DNA of 64,000 bases from Pelecanus crispus (lineage: Eukaryota; Chordata; Aves; Pelecaniformes; Pelecanidae), in contig NC_134648.1 in the NCBI RefSeq assembly GCF_030463565.1, positions 12,999,806 through 13,063,805 of the forward strand, written 5' to 3'. The notes under the pieces are model-generated. The model searched no databases, was not told the origin of the DNA, and worked only from the letters and a program-made list of their open reading frames with translations. Position numbers and translations under genes: made by a program. Below are positions 30,901-45,423 of this stretch, piece by piece (the stretch's first letter is position 1; each line of letters starts with the position of its first letter).

Positions 30901-33900
30901 GTAAGATGTAATTCCAACTATAGTTTTGCAGAGAGTGCCTTGGGGTTCCCTTAGGATTCTGAAGACTGGAGACAGATCGGTTGTTTGGTCTATTTCTATG
31001 AAGGGGGAACAGACAACCTGTGTCCAGGAACAGTAGGTACCGTGGAGGCTGATGGAAGAGGTAATGCTATAGCCTACTAAGAAAAACTTAGTGCCACAAG
31101 TGGAATGAAATCTAGCACAGAGGTTTGGGGAGCATATATTGGTGCAGTTTGAACAGATCTGTGGACCAAGAGTGAGTAGATGAGTTCACAAATAATTTCT
31201 CTGTGTGAAGTTATCAGGGACATAAGGGCTCTTTAATATTGTAGAAAGAGGGAAAAAATGAGAACCAAGGGCAGTAACGCGAAGCCAGCAAATTCAAATG
31301 AGCAGTTAGGCATGCTTTTTAACAGTGTGTATGATTAATCAGTGTTGGGGAAGTTGTTGATTTTCTACCTCTTGATGTTCTCACTTCAAAGCACTGTACT
31401 TTTCTGGAAGCAATACTTCAGTTGAACAGAGTTGTGGATCTCAATAAAGTAATAAATGGGTAAAATGTAGTGGCCTTGACCAACAGGAGTCAAACTCAGA
31501 GATCTGTTGGTTCACCCTGGCCTTAAATTCTCTGAATCTGTGAAATTTCTTAGACAGCTTTGACTTCCTCATCCTAGATTTCATATTGCTTCTTTCTGCA
31601 TTCAGTTTAATGTTTTAAATTCATGCCTGAAGGCCAGAGGCATTTTTTTTGGTTGTTGTTTAAACACTAACTGGCGGCTGAAAACATTTCTGTTTGTCCA
31701 AATCTGGAAAAATGCGGAGTGATTATATTACCAAAGGGAGAGAGAAAAAAAAAGAAGAAGGAATACTGTGTACCCAACAAAACAGAGGCAAGAATGCAGG
31801 AATGTAAATGTGTTACAGGCTGTTATTAGGATTTTGGATGCAAAAATAAAACTTAGAAAAGACTGAAGAGTTGAAAAGGCATAATATGATCCAATTTATT
31901 TAGACTAGAAATTGCCTTCCCTAGATTTTTAAGGTGACAGGAAAAAATTATGAAAAGAGGGTAATCATGTTTGTTTTAAGTCTGGCAGTTCCCACTGAAA
32001 TGCCTGTCTCTCTATAACAGTTTTTTTGAAGAAAGTGCCTTGGGGAATTACTAGAAAAATGAGCTTTATTAAGTGTTCATGGCCATCTGAACTACCCACC
32101 CATCCAGTATAAATGTGTTCTGGCAAAACAAGTGTTTGTGTTGCCATGGCCTTTCCCATGATGTTATTTTCTTAAGCAAAAGCATTTTTCTAGCTGAGAT
32201 CTTAACAAGGACACAGGCAGGGCGCCATGATTTAGTCCTTGAAGAGAAAAATAATGATTTGGAGGGAATGGTGAAGGAAGGAGATGGTTTCAGAGGGGGT
32301 AGAACAGATGACTTAGATATCTGGTGACTCTCTTGCCCAACAGAAGCAGTGATCCCTTCCACTAATCACTCCAGTTCTGTGGGAGAGTAGTGCAGCCTCC
32401 ACCAGCCCTGCAGAAAGGCTGATAGGCCCAGTGCTAAGATTCTCCTGTAGCATCCTCAGTATAGGCAAAATCTCTCTTAAAAATAGCAGTTCAATTGTTA
32501 TTTGCTGAGCAAATCACACGCCTCAGATACAGGCTTCCTCAGATCAAGTCATAGGGCCTGTGCTGTGTGCAGGTACAGCAATTCTACACAGAAATACGTC
32601 CCCAAGATCTATGTGCATCCGTGTGATATATCTGCAAGATCTGAACTGTTCTATATACTGCTTCTTTTTTTCTTCTTTTGCCTTGCAAAATCACTTAGGG
32701 AAGGTCCTGCCTAAGGGTTTCACATTAGTTTCTATCCTCCAGCGAATACTTCTGCAGCTGAAAATGATTGTGTATTTTACACTGTTTACTGATTTATACT
32801 CTGGTTTTAGATTGATATCAGTGTTTTATCATAAAAAGAAGTGAGCTGCTCACATAAGCATTGAACAACATTATTATATAGTTAGTATATATCACAGCGA
32901 TTAAAGCAAACTAATGGGTGCTTGCATACAGTGCCTAAGAACAAGGCAGGTATTGAGTCACCCTTTCTCTGCATATCTTCCCAAATTTCAGTAATCATCA
33001 GTTTGTGAGGTAGAGGTCATATCTGAATCCTTCTGCTTCCCATCCACCAAGGGGCCACAAATTCCTTTCTGAAGGAATAAAAGACAAAAAAAGAACAGCA
33101 GGACAAAAGGCTGGGGCTTAGCTCTTGCACGGTTTCAATGAGATTTGGGCATTTTCCCTCCTTCAGCTCCTGTGTGACAACTCTTCTCTGTCAAACTGCT
33201 TTCATACCCACGTAGCTCTGCAAATCGCAGCCGTACCTTGATCTCACCAGAGAAAGCAGAGGAAATAAGGTCCATGAATGCTAAATGTAGGCCCAAATCC
33301 AGTTAACTACCTATTTATAGGAGAGAACACATTACAAAAAAACAAGTAATGAAAAATAAAAACAGAATAGGCCTCTTGAGTCATCTTATCCCCTCAAAAT
33401 TAATTTTCCTCATTACCCTCGTGGTTTCAGCTGGGATAGAGTTAACCACTTCATGAGATGGTGAGCAGTATGCCTTCTGTTTGAAGCAATGCAGTCCACA
33501 TCTCACTGATTCCTGAACACAACACCATTTTAGCAAACAGATCAATTACAGAACTATGGCAAAACAAACAAAGCAACATGGAACATTTTATTTACCTTTA
33601 AATAAAATTAATTAGCTGGAAACCAAGAGAGCAAATAGCATTTGATAGAAATAACAGCATATGCTAGAACTTTACTCCAAAATATGTGTAATGTGTTCCC
33701 CTCACTGCTGAGACCCATTCAGTCTCATGCTCCTGCACTGACATTACTTTTAGAAATCCCAGGAACAGAGCTCTACTCAGTCCTCTGGGAAACAATTCCT
33801 CAGCCTACCACCTCACGATAAGTTCTTCCTGTTGTTCTTCCTGTTCAAGTCAACATTCACCTGCCATCTCATTGATCTTGTTGAAGTACCTCCAATACCT

Positions 33901-36900
33901 CTTACTTGTTGTCTTTCATATTCATACCCACTGGAAAAAAATCTCAAGATATTTAATTTAAAGCTAAAAATCCACAGAAAGGAGAACTTGAGCTAAATCC
34001 AGCTTACTTTATGGAACTAATTCCAATGACGTTGAAAGGCTATTTCAGGGAAGGAAGCAGACTTACACCATTATGTACCAATCATAACTTTGATTTTTTT
34101 CTTACTATGAGCCTTTGAAAATTAGATTAGAAAGAGAATTCCAAATTAAAATTGAATCAATTAAGTCTCTGGCTCTTGCAATTCTGGAGGGATGTGTCTG
34201 ATGCATGAGGCAATACTGGAACCACATATTGTGGCATATATCTGACTCATGGTCCTAAATGGATTTAGTTGTCACAGTGTGATGTAGGGAGTTTGCAAAA
34301 GCCATTCAGCAAGAAAAGGATTGACCTGGATAATGATTCTGGAGCAGAGGGAAAGGGAACCAGCTGCAGAGGATGACAAGACTGCCAGGAGAGCAGCAAG
34401 AATCACTCAGAATCTAACATCACTTAGAGGGAGGCATTTCTAAGATGATGCTGACAGGAATTTGGAGATGTGAGGGAACAAAGAGGGATCTAGAGGCTGG
34501 AGATAGGACTGTAAATTGAGTTACTGGTGCTTATTTGCTGTCACAAATCGTGACAATAATTTATAGGTGTACCTCAGTTGTCAGAATTCCCCCACGTTGC
34601 TTGTAAAAACTCTTGAGAGATGGCCTATTCACATGCATTTCCTCTCTTGGAGTTTACAGTCCCTAGAGCAGCAGGTGTTTAATGGGGGTAGTGTTCTCTA
34701 CTTCAGCTACAGATGGGTGTATTGGTGAGAGCTGCTTCTGGTTTTATCTTTGAAAGGATCAGTCTTCAATTTGAGACTGCTGAAGGAGTGGATATGCATT
34801 TAATTCAGCCATTCCTACTACTGAAGCCATAAGCCCCATGGGTGCGATGGGCCAGACTGTGTGGAATGGCGTTGGGAATGGCTACAGTGACTTTTATTGT
34901 CTCTGTCTGCAAATATGAGTAAGCCTCCTTTGAATGTGATCATGGAAGATTAATTCCCATGACTTCAGCATCTGAATGGAAAAAGATTAAGGTACATTTA
35001 TGTGTGATGGGAAAATTAAGCTGAATTAACCTCATGAACAATGAAAGCTTATAAAATAGTTCATCTTCAACAAAATGCTAAAGAACACAATGTAATTACA
35101 ATTTAGTTCCAGGTATGTACTTTTTTATTATGAAAATTAATAGTACATTTAATTAATATGGAATTATTGGGAATGACATGCTTTACTGAAGAAATAATGA
35201 TGAATTCCTGAACCTTAAAGATAAGTTTTGTGGTTCCTGTGATAAAATATTTTTGGCTGACTAACATATGAAGGCATTTAGAATTGTCCCAGTTCCTTTA
35301 ACAGAAAATAATTTCTTTCATGAAATACTTTAAAATTATTCTTATATAACTTGCGGGGGCCTGACTGGACTTTTATTAAGTTAGAATGTTAATCAAGGAC
35401 ATGTATTGCCTTATCTTAAAACAAATAGAAATCAGCAGGTATTTTATAACTTTGCAGTATGTTACATACTTCCCAGTATGCATGTGGGATCAATTAGATC
35501 CCCAGTTCTCTTCATATTTCCAAATAAGCTATGTGATTCTAAATTTTGCTTAAAGAGAGATCCAGAACCTCATTTGTTATTAAATGAACAGTAAGATAGC
35601 TCTTGTGTTTAGGACTTGAGGATGGGCAGTGGGAGATGTGGGTTCAAATTCCCAACCTGCCTTACCACGCAAAAGCTGTTGAGAACCAACCATTTATTTG
35701 ATTTCTTGATGGTTTGTCTGTCAATTAATTAGCTGTCCTTTAAGGTGTACTATCATGGCCCTACATGGAGATGTAAGTAAACATAAAGTGTTCTTTATTT
35801 CTCTGTTGAGCTTAATCTTACAGGTAAGAGCGCTAAAGCAGGCTCTGCAGAACTACAAAGGAGGCTTTGATTCACTTTCCCCAATCATTTGCTAAGATCA
35901 TTGCACTAAAGAGACTTCAGTTTCATCTGATACAAGACTGGAACAATTTTCTTAGTCTGGGGACACAGACAACTCCATGCTATTACTTTGTTCAGGGCAG
36001 ATTACGAAGTGATGATCCAGTCCTGATTGTGGGAGGTTTTTTCCATCATTTAATAAACTAAGGCTTAACAAAATGTAAAAATTAGATTTAGTCTAATTAT
36101 AAAACCTTAGTTATAGATGCATACCTTTCTGTTATGCAGTTAAAATGTTGCAAACCTTCTTTATAAAAAGCTTAAAACAATTTTGACCTAGTTCATGTTT
36201 ACATTCAGATACTGATGTAAGCTGAATTGCAATAGTCCAGTTGTATATCTCTTATGTTTTAGATGAGAATGATCTGGTAATGTATTTCACTTTGAATTAG
36301 CGATTGAATAGCATAAGTTCAGCATTTGTCCACTGCTTTTTAAATGCCAGTGCCAATGTATGTTGTAGATAGTCTAAGAATGACTGTCACCATTGGTCTA
36401 TGACAGAGAGGTATTATCCATATCCCAAGTCTTTGGAGGAATTAAATCCTCTGTTGAGATTCATAAACAATATGCTGTTAATTTCTAGTATAGAAATGAA
36501 GACAGCTGATAACACCCAACAGTGACACAGTGGGATTCAGCACAGTGGGACTCAGCTTGGAAGTGGAGGCCTTCCCAGTGCCTATGACTTGCTGCTTCCA
36601 AAGATTGTCACCTCTACTGCAGGGGCAGTTGAACTGCATGCAGAAAAGCTCCCAAATCACCACATTCTGTAACATAAGCAGAATCAGTCCTGATTTTATA
36701 GTGGAACAGTTTAGAAATGGCTGGATGGATTATTCCATTTCCCCATTGTGGGAAGCAAAGAACAATCATAAAAGTAAACAGCTGAAGCTGTGAGCAGCAG
36801 ACTCACAATCCGCCTACCTTTGTGAGTCAATACCTTCACATATTAGAGGGGGAAAATACCAAACTTTAAAGGAAAATACTAACATTTATCATGTCAACTG

Positions 36901-36992
36901 GCAATCACTTGTCTGCAGCAAATCAAGAGTTTGGTTGTATGTTGAACATTGCCTCCAAAATTTTAAAGGGCGAGAGAACTGGCAAACCTATC

Positions 36993-37589
36993 TGTATTGG
37001 GTCTGGCTGGGATGGAGTTAATTTTCACCTAGCAGCCCTCATAGTGCTGTGCTTTGTATTTGTAGCTAGAAAGGTGTTGATAACACACCAGTGTTTTGGC
37101 TACTGCTGAGCAGTGCTGGCACAGCATCAAGGCTGTCTCTCCAACATTCCCCCTCACCCCTAAAGGCCAGTAGTCTGGGGGCAGGCAAGATCTTGGGAGG
37201 GGACATAGCCAGGACAGCTGACCCAAACTGACCAAAGGGATATTCCATGCCATATGATGTCTGCTCAGCAATAAAAGAGAAATGAGGAGGAGGTGGGGGC
37301 ATTCATTAGTACGACGTTTGTCCTCTGGAGCAACTGCTACTCGTACTGAAGCCCTAATTCCTGGGAAGTGGCTGGACATTGCCTGCTTGATGGGAAGTAG
37401 AGAGTAAACCTTTTGTTTTTCCTTTCCTTCCACACACGGCCTTTGCTTTTGCTTTATTAAACTGCCTTTATCAAGATAAACCCACGAGTTCTTTTCCATC
37501 TTATTTTCTCCCACCCTGTCCTGCTGAGGAGGGGAGTGATAGGGCAGCTTGGTGGGCACCTGGCGGCCAGCCAAGGTCAACCCACCACA
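36993..37589 (+). mobile_element. Solo LTR of an endogenous retrovirus (ERVL-like)
   Basis: A 597-bp element begins TGTATTGGGTCTGGCTGGGA and ends CCCACCACA. It is flanked on both sides by CTATC (36988-36992 and 37590-37594), a 5-bp target-site duplication. The interior has a polyadenylation signal, CAATAAAAG, near 37268 and the GGGATATTCCATGCCATATG motif I associate with common bird LTRs. No internal retroviral genes are next to it, so this is a solo LTR left by recombination between two LTRs. The 5-bp duplication and sequence style suggest class III (ERVL-like), but family assignment is from memory. An antisense open frame at 37029-37580 is a by-product. Confidence 0.88.
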
Positions 37590-37594
37590 CTATC

Positions 37595-40500
37595 AGACAG
37601 ACATTATGGAAGTGTTGTGATGAACTTAAATTAAGTTGGATGCATTTTTATTCCTGTAAAGATTGTGACATGGTCAAGAAATGGAAGTGTGTTCTTGTTC
37701 AAATTGTGTGTTTGTCGTCTGTGTCTGAAGGACTGAAGTACATTTACCAAACTATTCAGTTGTTGGTCAGAAGTTGGAAGAGCTACCAGAATATGCTCCC
37801 TCAGTACTTATGAATTATATGATTTCAAGTATCATGTTGCCAGCTTTTGAAATAGTGCTAAGGTATCTAAATGACTAGTATGATCCAGAAATTAACTACT
37901 TTGCAAACCTGATCTGTTACTTTGAAGGAGATCACCTACCTCAGAACACTGTGGTTCCTCTTCGATGTTACTTAGATGTTTGTGGCAAGTGATCTCTGAT
38001 TTCGAACTCTTAGAAAGAATTTGAGAATATGGATTGCAGATCTCCAGCACAGTGGCGGATAGTCATCTGCATTGATAATGTGTTTGGGATAAAATCTTGG
38101 CTCCACTGAGGTCAATGCGAGTTTGCAATTGCTGCTTGAATAATAAAACCATACAGCTGAATGAGGGGTGTGGTTCTCTGGGTTTTTTAAATTTTGCCCT
38201 AAACCAAATTAACCATCAAGGTGTTACCAGTTCTGGGAAACAATGAAATCTCTCGTTCTGCTCTCTGGGATTTCCTGTTATTGGATGAATGAAAAACAAA
38301 GAAAACGGGCTCTATGTCTTGGAACCTTCAGAAAGGGAACTGAGGCCAGTGAAAGTGTCTACTCCTTTCAGGAGATTTTGGTGTGGTTATGAGTCTTGGA
38401 GATCAGTTTGAGTTCACATACTATCTAAGAGACAGCAATTATAAAACTAAGCTACTTGAGGTCATGTCAGTGTTGCTAGGCACTAGACAGCCACACTTCT
38501 TGGTGCTGGGCCATTGTGCAGAGCCTGCCTTGGGAGGTATCCCAAGGATACCCGCTGAGTATGAAAGGAGCACTCAGCCAAGAAAAGCAGGAAAAAGTGT
38601 TCTTCTGAAGTGGGGGAAGGGATGCTGTTTGGTTTTTGGTTTTAATCTGTGGAAGTCCAAGAAAGGGAACAAAAAATTAAAGAGTGGGAGGACTGAACTG
38701 CAGGGAAGGGGGAGTAAAAGTATCTTTTTACGTCAAGAATGGCCCGAGCAGACCACTGTTTAAACCTTGGAACTTCATTGTTCTTGGTCCAGCTGGCAGT
38801 CTGTTAGAAGAGTCCTCCTGACTCCCGGGTATCCAGACAAGTATGGAGAAATGCAGGTTTTCCCGTTTCCACTCTTGCAAGAGTAATAATTTCCTTGCCA
38901 GAAGCACTGACCAGGGGAAAGCTACATATCTGCAACTAGAGTAAGGACAGAGAGAGATGTGTTGCTGCTTCAGGAGCCCAGAGGGGACTTCTAGTATGTT
39001 GCCAAGAAAAGTCTGTCAACGTTGGCATTGAAGACAGTTAACTGACTGCATTGTGTCTGTGTTCAAAAAGATTCCCTCAAAATACTCTATTAGTCAAAGC
39101 CTCTGCTGTAATACACAAGTTAGATTTCCAAAGGTTAACTGCTCTCTGCCAGAAGAAATTGGTGTCTGTCTCATCGTTTCGTGCAGAGCTTTCAGAAGCA
39201 GGACATAAGCATGTCACCAGAGCCACAGGAAGGGGGTGGTTGGTCTTGTCTGGCAGCCCCTGAAAACCCACGTCCTCCCTGATGCTTTTTTGCCTAACTG
39301 TTTGAAAACATACCATTGAAAGGTGCTTGCAAGCAACAGACATTTCTCTTTAGTGCTTCAGTAGAAATGTCCACCCTGGCAAAATGCAGTGAGACAAACT
39401 GTGATGCTGCCTGAAGAAAAGAGTATCAGCCATGGGCTTTTTCCAGTGGCCAGTGATAAGGGAAGCAGAGATTAAGCTCTCAAAGTGAAGTGAAGGCTTT
39501 GCCTCTTCCCTGACATAGCGGATCAAGGCTAAAGTGTGCCTTGGTATTGCAGTGAGACCAGGAAGTCCTTCTCTCTATTATCTGTATTCTTTTCAGTGCC
39601 TTCTAGTAACCAAAAAGACAGGCAAAAGATCCATCAAATGGCACATGAAGAACAAAAGAGAAACGTGGGGCAGGAAAAGGCACTTTTCTGGAGAAAAAAT
39701 GAAGATTGTGGGAGATAAACTGAGCTCCATTTTGTTAATTGTGTTGAATTCAGCAAGGTAAACCATAAGCCTATAAATTCTAAAAATAATATTATCTGTT
39801 GTAATATGTAACAGTCTTTATGAACTGTTATTTCTCTCTTACGAGTTCGCCTTTCAAGGCATTTTGAATTTTAAAGTCTTCTGTCCAAATGAGAGTATAT
39901 CTGCATGTATCACCTAACCTCTTTAATGATGTATATATACATATTTTTTAAGAAATCTGTATAGAGGGAAAATAACCAAAATAATAGAAGCAGATAGTCC
40001 TGGAACCTTAACACAGTATTTTTTGTTTCATTGAAAATTATTTGCAGATTTGCTGAAGAAAAACATGAGTTCACAAAGATTACGGATTCCTACAAGAGGT
40101 AATAGGAAAAAGATTCTAACTTGATGCGTCTCCCATTTTCTTAAAGTTCTAACCAGCTTTTTCCAAAGCTAAACACTAACACCTAAACGCTGGCATACAC
40201 ATGCAGATTTCATATAGAATTTTCAAAGGTCGATTCTGAGCAGCTATGTGCTTTGGAAATCTATTTAGGGGCACAGATACTGTTCTTAGTAAACAAATGA
40301 AGATGGACATTTATGCCTCTAGCTGAACATTCCACAAACTTACAGACAAGTCCACATCTAAATAAGTTTAGTATTAAGTATTGTGATATTCCGGGATTCT
40401 ATACATTTTATAACTTATTAGATACATTTAGGTAATTCTTGTTATCAGTAAAAGGTATCTTTAACCAGATATATCATCTCCTAACTACTACTTAGATCTT

Positions 40501-43500
40501 CTGGATTAGGCACTGTTATATATAGTGTATGCTATTATTTGCATTTTTTTTAATAACTTTTATTGCACATGGAACCTGTGTTGATCTTCTGTAAAAGTGT
40601 ATACAACACACTGTGTTCCCTTACAGACTAATGAATTCCTGGGTCTCTCCCTTGAGAACTGACTTCTACCACATGTTCTCTAATCTGTGTTATGCCTGGC
40701 CTGTCTGATTCTCCTTGCCTATCTGTTCCCAGTGTCCACTCTTCAGATTTTTGACCCCTCCTAGCTCTTTTTGTTTTGGAGTCTCCATGTTCTCATTTAA
40801 AGACTGATCCCTGGCTGTTTTTAATCCAGATAGTCCCAGTTTCCCAAGAACACCCCAGCTGTCAGCGTGGACATAGCCAACCACTCTGCACGGCAACGTA
40901 GCAGAGTGGGCATGAAACAACATAGAACTGCTTGGCTCAGGGACCAGGGATTGCTCCTTGGAGGAGATGACATAATCCATAAAGGTGTAGCTTCTTCACA
41001 TCCACTTGGCTCCCAGGCTCCCCAGAGTATCCCTGTTTCCTGTTCGCGCCTTAATGTGATTAGTGGTAACTGTTTCCTTGCCCAGTGAGTCCTAGTACTT
41101 TACAAAATGAGTGTCAGGTACACAGTAGTACAGGAAAAGAAAAACAACCTGTCACCAAGCCCAGGAAGAGTAAGATTTTGCTAAAAAATGTAACTTATCT
41201 TAACAAGTCAGCAAGAGAGATGTCCCCACAAGCTCACAGACTGTGCCATCATACATGCTCAGCTTTCTAATTCTGTACTTCCTTAAATATTTAGTCAAGT
41301 GCAGCTGTATTGCAGACTAATATTTCCATTTCTAGGTTATCTGTGTAGCCACATTCTTCATAGGTGTCAGTGAGGCAAGAAAGTAATTGTAATATAGCAT
41401 TTGGAAAGTTGGCATACACTTTTATGTCAGCTTCCGTTTTTAGTTAAACGCTGTTTCAAAAATCTTCCATGTTAGACATGGATGAAAATAACTTAGAGAT
41501 TGGAGGAGCTTTTCAGACAGGAGTCAACAGAAACAAAAATCCTACTCTAGCTCTCCACAGTACAAGCAGTATTTAAATATTCCAGGCATTTTTACAACAG
41601 TTTGAGTTGGAGGAAATCTGGACTGAACACAGACCATAATCTTTCTAATGGCATTTTAAATTTGTTGAGCACATTGGCAGTTAGCCAGTTGTCTGACAAT
41701 ATTACAGGAAAGGGGTTAGGTCAGAATGACCTAGACACATGCAGGAAAACCATTACCTTCTCAAGGCATTCTGCTTGGGATAATTTTGAAACCTACAACA
41801 CGGAATGGATTGTGTCATAGCAGTGAACTGAGGAGGGAACACCTGGGCTAAGGAGTGCTACAAATGTGCGGAAGTGTTGATACTCCCCTCGTTGCTGCTA
41901 CCGAGAAAGAGCCCTAAAAGGCTGAATGCTGTTTAAGTGGAAAAGCTTGACAGCATGTGTCTGGGAACATAGTTGCCTTCTGGCTCAGGGTAACACTGTC
42001 AGGCAGTACCACGTCAGAGTACCCAACATGGGCGTTTGGGCTCAGTGGGGAACGCTGTGGTTGTGAAGTGCAGTATCATTTTCAGACTGGGAAAGAGCAG
42101 CTGTGCAGTGTGTAACTGAGCACAGTTACTACCAGACTGTGCTGAACACAACAGAAGGCTCTAAGGCTATGCTGTAGCCTGCAAATTGCAGTTTTGTACA
42201 GTTCCATTCCAGCTATTTGGGGGACAAAAGCACTCTGATCAGCCATCTGATCCATTTACTTTTCTCTCTCATGTCTGTGACACTAAATGTTTGAGAGAAA
42301 TCCAGAACAGAACACTGAATGTGTCATAGTAAGCAGAAATATTTTTCTCCTCCTCTTGATTCCGAGGCTGTGAGCTAAATCATGATGTTTGCTTTCCTTT
42401 GCCATCCACTTCTAACACATAAACAAAGCAACCGCTCTTCTGTTGCAATGTGTCTGAGGTAGCTGTAATCACCGTGCTGACTGACAGTAATTGGTATTTG
42501 CTTCAGTCAGCTTTAAAGTCATGCTAAGTAAAACTGATCTTCCTACTCACATATTGAAAGAAACACCGTATCTGGAAGCAAGATCATGTTGTCAAGCATC
42601 CGGGGAAAGCTTTAATAAATCCTCAGGCACCCATGTCTGCCTCCCTCAGAGCTGGCCACAGTAGCCTCCATGCTCCAAAAGAACACTTTGTCATATTCTC
42701 TAGGCTCCTGTCTCTCAATGTGCATCAACGATTCCATTAGTAGGACAAGGAAAGCTTATTATACTAGGAAGCAAACCAGCACATGTTGTCAATCGGGCAT
42801 TCATGTGGTAGCAAAAGATATTTACTATTTTTTTTGAAGTTTCCTTTCTCCAGTACTTCACTGGAGCACTTTCTTGAACGTGCATAACATCCCCAGAGAC
42901 CTGTAGAATGGGGAAAATACTGAAATAGGAGGAAGAACTAAGGAATACAGCGTGCAATTCCTCAGGTGTGGGCTTTAGTCAGGACGCTGGAATCCGTACA
43001 GAATGCCTAATAAACTCTTTAATTATGGCACAGTTTAACGTTGTCTTAAAGTACCTCCAGCAGCCTGTTGCCACCCATTTTAAGATGGTTCATTATGGAA
43101 TCAGCAGAAAGTGCTCACCCTTCTGAAGCATTAGCACACTGCCTGCTGTACTGGTTCAGCTGGGTGTTGTCCATTCAGTCACTCACTAGCTACTGACATT
43201 TGATAACATGAGACTGGAGTCAGAGGCTTCAGAACAATAGAATGTCTTTGTCTTGTAACCTCTGTCTGCTCAACAAAAACCTCTGTAAAGACTTCAAGGT
43301 GATTTGAAATCTAGCAAAATAGTTTTCAGAGGATGCCTTGCAGTTTCATAAGATATTACATATTTTCACTTACGAAAACTTGAAATAGGTGCCAGGAAAG
43401 CTAAAATAAAGAACTTCAAAATCAGATTAAATAGATACCAGTAAATTTTCCAGGACTCTTCCATCCTTCATTTTTAACTTGTTAATACAAATGCTTCTGC

Positions 43501-45423
43501 AAGAAGGAGGTCAGTGCCAAGAAGAAAGTTACAGTGTTTGTGTCTTGTTCAGCTTTAATTAATGCCATGTTATTTCATCAGTGTTTTTTATAAACCACTG
43601 ATAAAACTAAAGATGTACTTGCTTCAACATCCTCCTTAAGATGCTGCCAAACTCACGTTAAGTATGTACAAAGATTTTATAACTGAAGATACATATGCAT
43701 CAATCCATGTATGTTATCATTTCACAGCTTTGTCATAAAATGCTATTTTTAGTGCCAGTATTGTCTGCTTTAAGTATTTTATTTTTTTGTTACTCTGGAA
43801 AATGTGGAACTTGTCTGAAAATATTCAGGTTCTGATGTAAGTGAAAACCACAAAAATTGTAGGTTCCAAATGATTACAAGAACTACAAGATGTCTTGATT
43901 AACCCAGATTTACCAGCATGAATGTTAGTTTTTTCATTGTTCTGTAATATAGGACCATACAAAGAAAATATACTTATTGTGTTCGTGTAAGACATTTTGA
44001 CAGCTTGGTAGACATTGCATTCCTACTTTCTTTTCTGTCCTGTATGGCACTGCTGTCTTCTATACCATTTAGTAGTTGCATAATTGTTCCCTTTCAAGCA
44101 TACAAACAATGAGGTCAACTTGAGTCATGTCAAATAACTAGAGCAAATACCACATATGAAACCATTTAAGATAACAAGTCATGTGATCACATATATTACC
44201 TCTCGCCTGGATTTTCTGGATCATAGTAGAAGTGCATTAGAATACACAAAAGCAACAGAGCTTAGCAGCTGACTGTTTTGCCTATGATAAGCAACTGATG
44301 AGCAGTTTATTGCAAAGTATTTAACACAGACAAGCTAGAATTGAAAGTTACCTTCCTCTAAATCATTATGCTGCTTCTTTAAATTGATATTTTCAAGGCA
44401 AAACCTGTGTTTCCCTGCAGAAAAAAAATGACAGGGATGAAGGTTTAATTTAATAGTGGTTTTAATAACATTCAGCTATGTTACATTTTAAAGCTGCCTA
44501 ATTATCAGATGTAACATCTGGGATACAGTATCTATCAGACTGTGTTTTATCCAAACTGGGCACAGATACAAGAAAGTGTTATTTGTATTTATTAACTGGA
44601 ACATACAGAGAAAGGTCAACACTCTCCCTATTCATCCTTCACCAGCAGAGAGGCTGGTGAGAAAGCAGGGTAAAAGTAAAACTCCTTAATCAACAAAAAC
44701 TTGTGACTTCAAAAATATGCAAGACACATGAAAGCAAAGAATAAGCTTCTTACCCATGCATTTTTTTCTTTTATTGAAAATCATTCAGTTCAGTTATACT
44801 CATAGAGCACATCACAGGCCTCTGCTGTTCTTAATAGTTCTCAACTTAAGTTGAAAGAAGTGGTGTCTCTCTTGCTACAGCCATTGACAAGAAGAAAAGA
44901 ATTAAAACACTGTTCCTAAATAAGCAGCAATTAAGAGAAAGCAGAACATGGTTAAAATAGTTCCCATTAATATGTTTTATTCCACTCTGCAGCACCCTTG
45001 AAGTAGTTAAACTGGTCAGTTGCTTCTATAACCCTCCCAACTATTTGTGATAGTAGTTACAATTACTGGCCCTTCAGTGCAAGTTGTTCTGCCTCATGTC
45101 CAGAGATTTTGTGAGTCTTTCTCTTTTGTTATCTGCACTGCAAGGCCTCACAGAGAAGAGTTAACTCTCTTCTAACTTCATGGTCCTAGAGAGTTTCAGG
45201 CTGCTGCTGGATGGGGTGTGGGCACATAGGTTGAACAATCCTGTTGGTATCTCTTACTGTGTAGACGTGTGTTTCTATATCTACATGCTCTCATTAGCCA
45301 GTTTTCCAGTCATCTGCTACAGCACTGGCACCATTCACATTCCCAATATAGCACAATAGAGTGGCTTTTCTTGCCTGGAGGGGATTCTCAACACAGAAGT
45401 TTTATTCATAATAAGATAAAAAT
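37595..45423. other. Intergenic region without visible genes
   Basis: About 8 kb of unique AT-rich sequence. The longest open frame, 38383-38763 (+), is not recognisable and has no splice or promoter support. I see no RNA genes or clear repeats beyond short A/T tracts. Confidence 0.6.

Larger units (their letters stand above)
17961..36992. other. Intergenic AMPD3-ADM region, left part
   Basis: About 19 kb of mostly AT-rich unique sequence upstream of AMPD3. No open frame is recognisable as a conserved protein, and I see no RNA gene. It contains the GC-rich block at 23506-23712, a GT-rich tract near 24466-24545, a possible decayed LINE piece near 24840-24970, a purine-rich stretch at about 29335-29480 and scattered A or T runs. 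Distal enhancers of ADM or AMPD3 could lie here but cannot be seen by eye. Confidence 0.6.

Noticed and set aside
37029..37580. 183-codon minus-strand open frame
   Set aside because: It lies entirely antisense within the solo LTR and matches no retroviral or host protein I know.
38383..38763. 126-codon plus-strand open frame
   Set aside because: Not recognised. There is no promoter, splice or codon-usage support, and its length is expected by chance over 37 kb of intergenic DNA.
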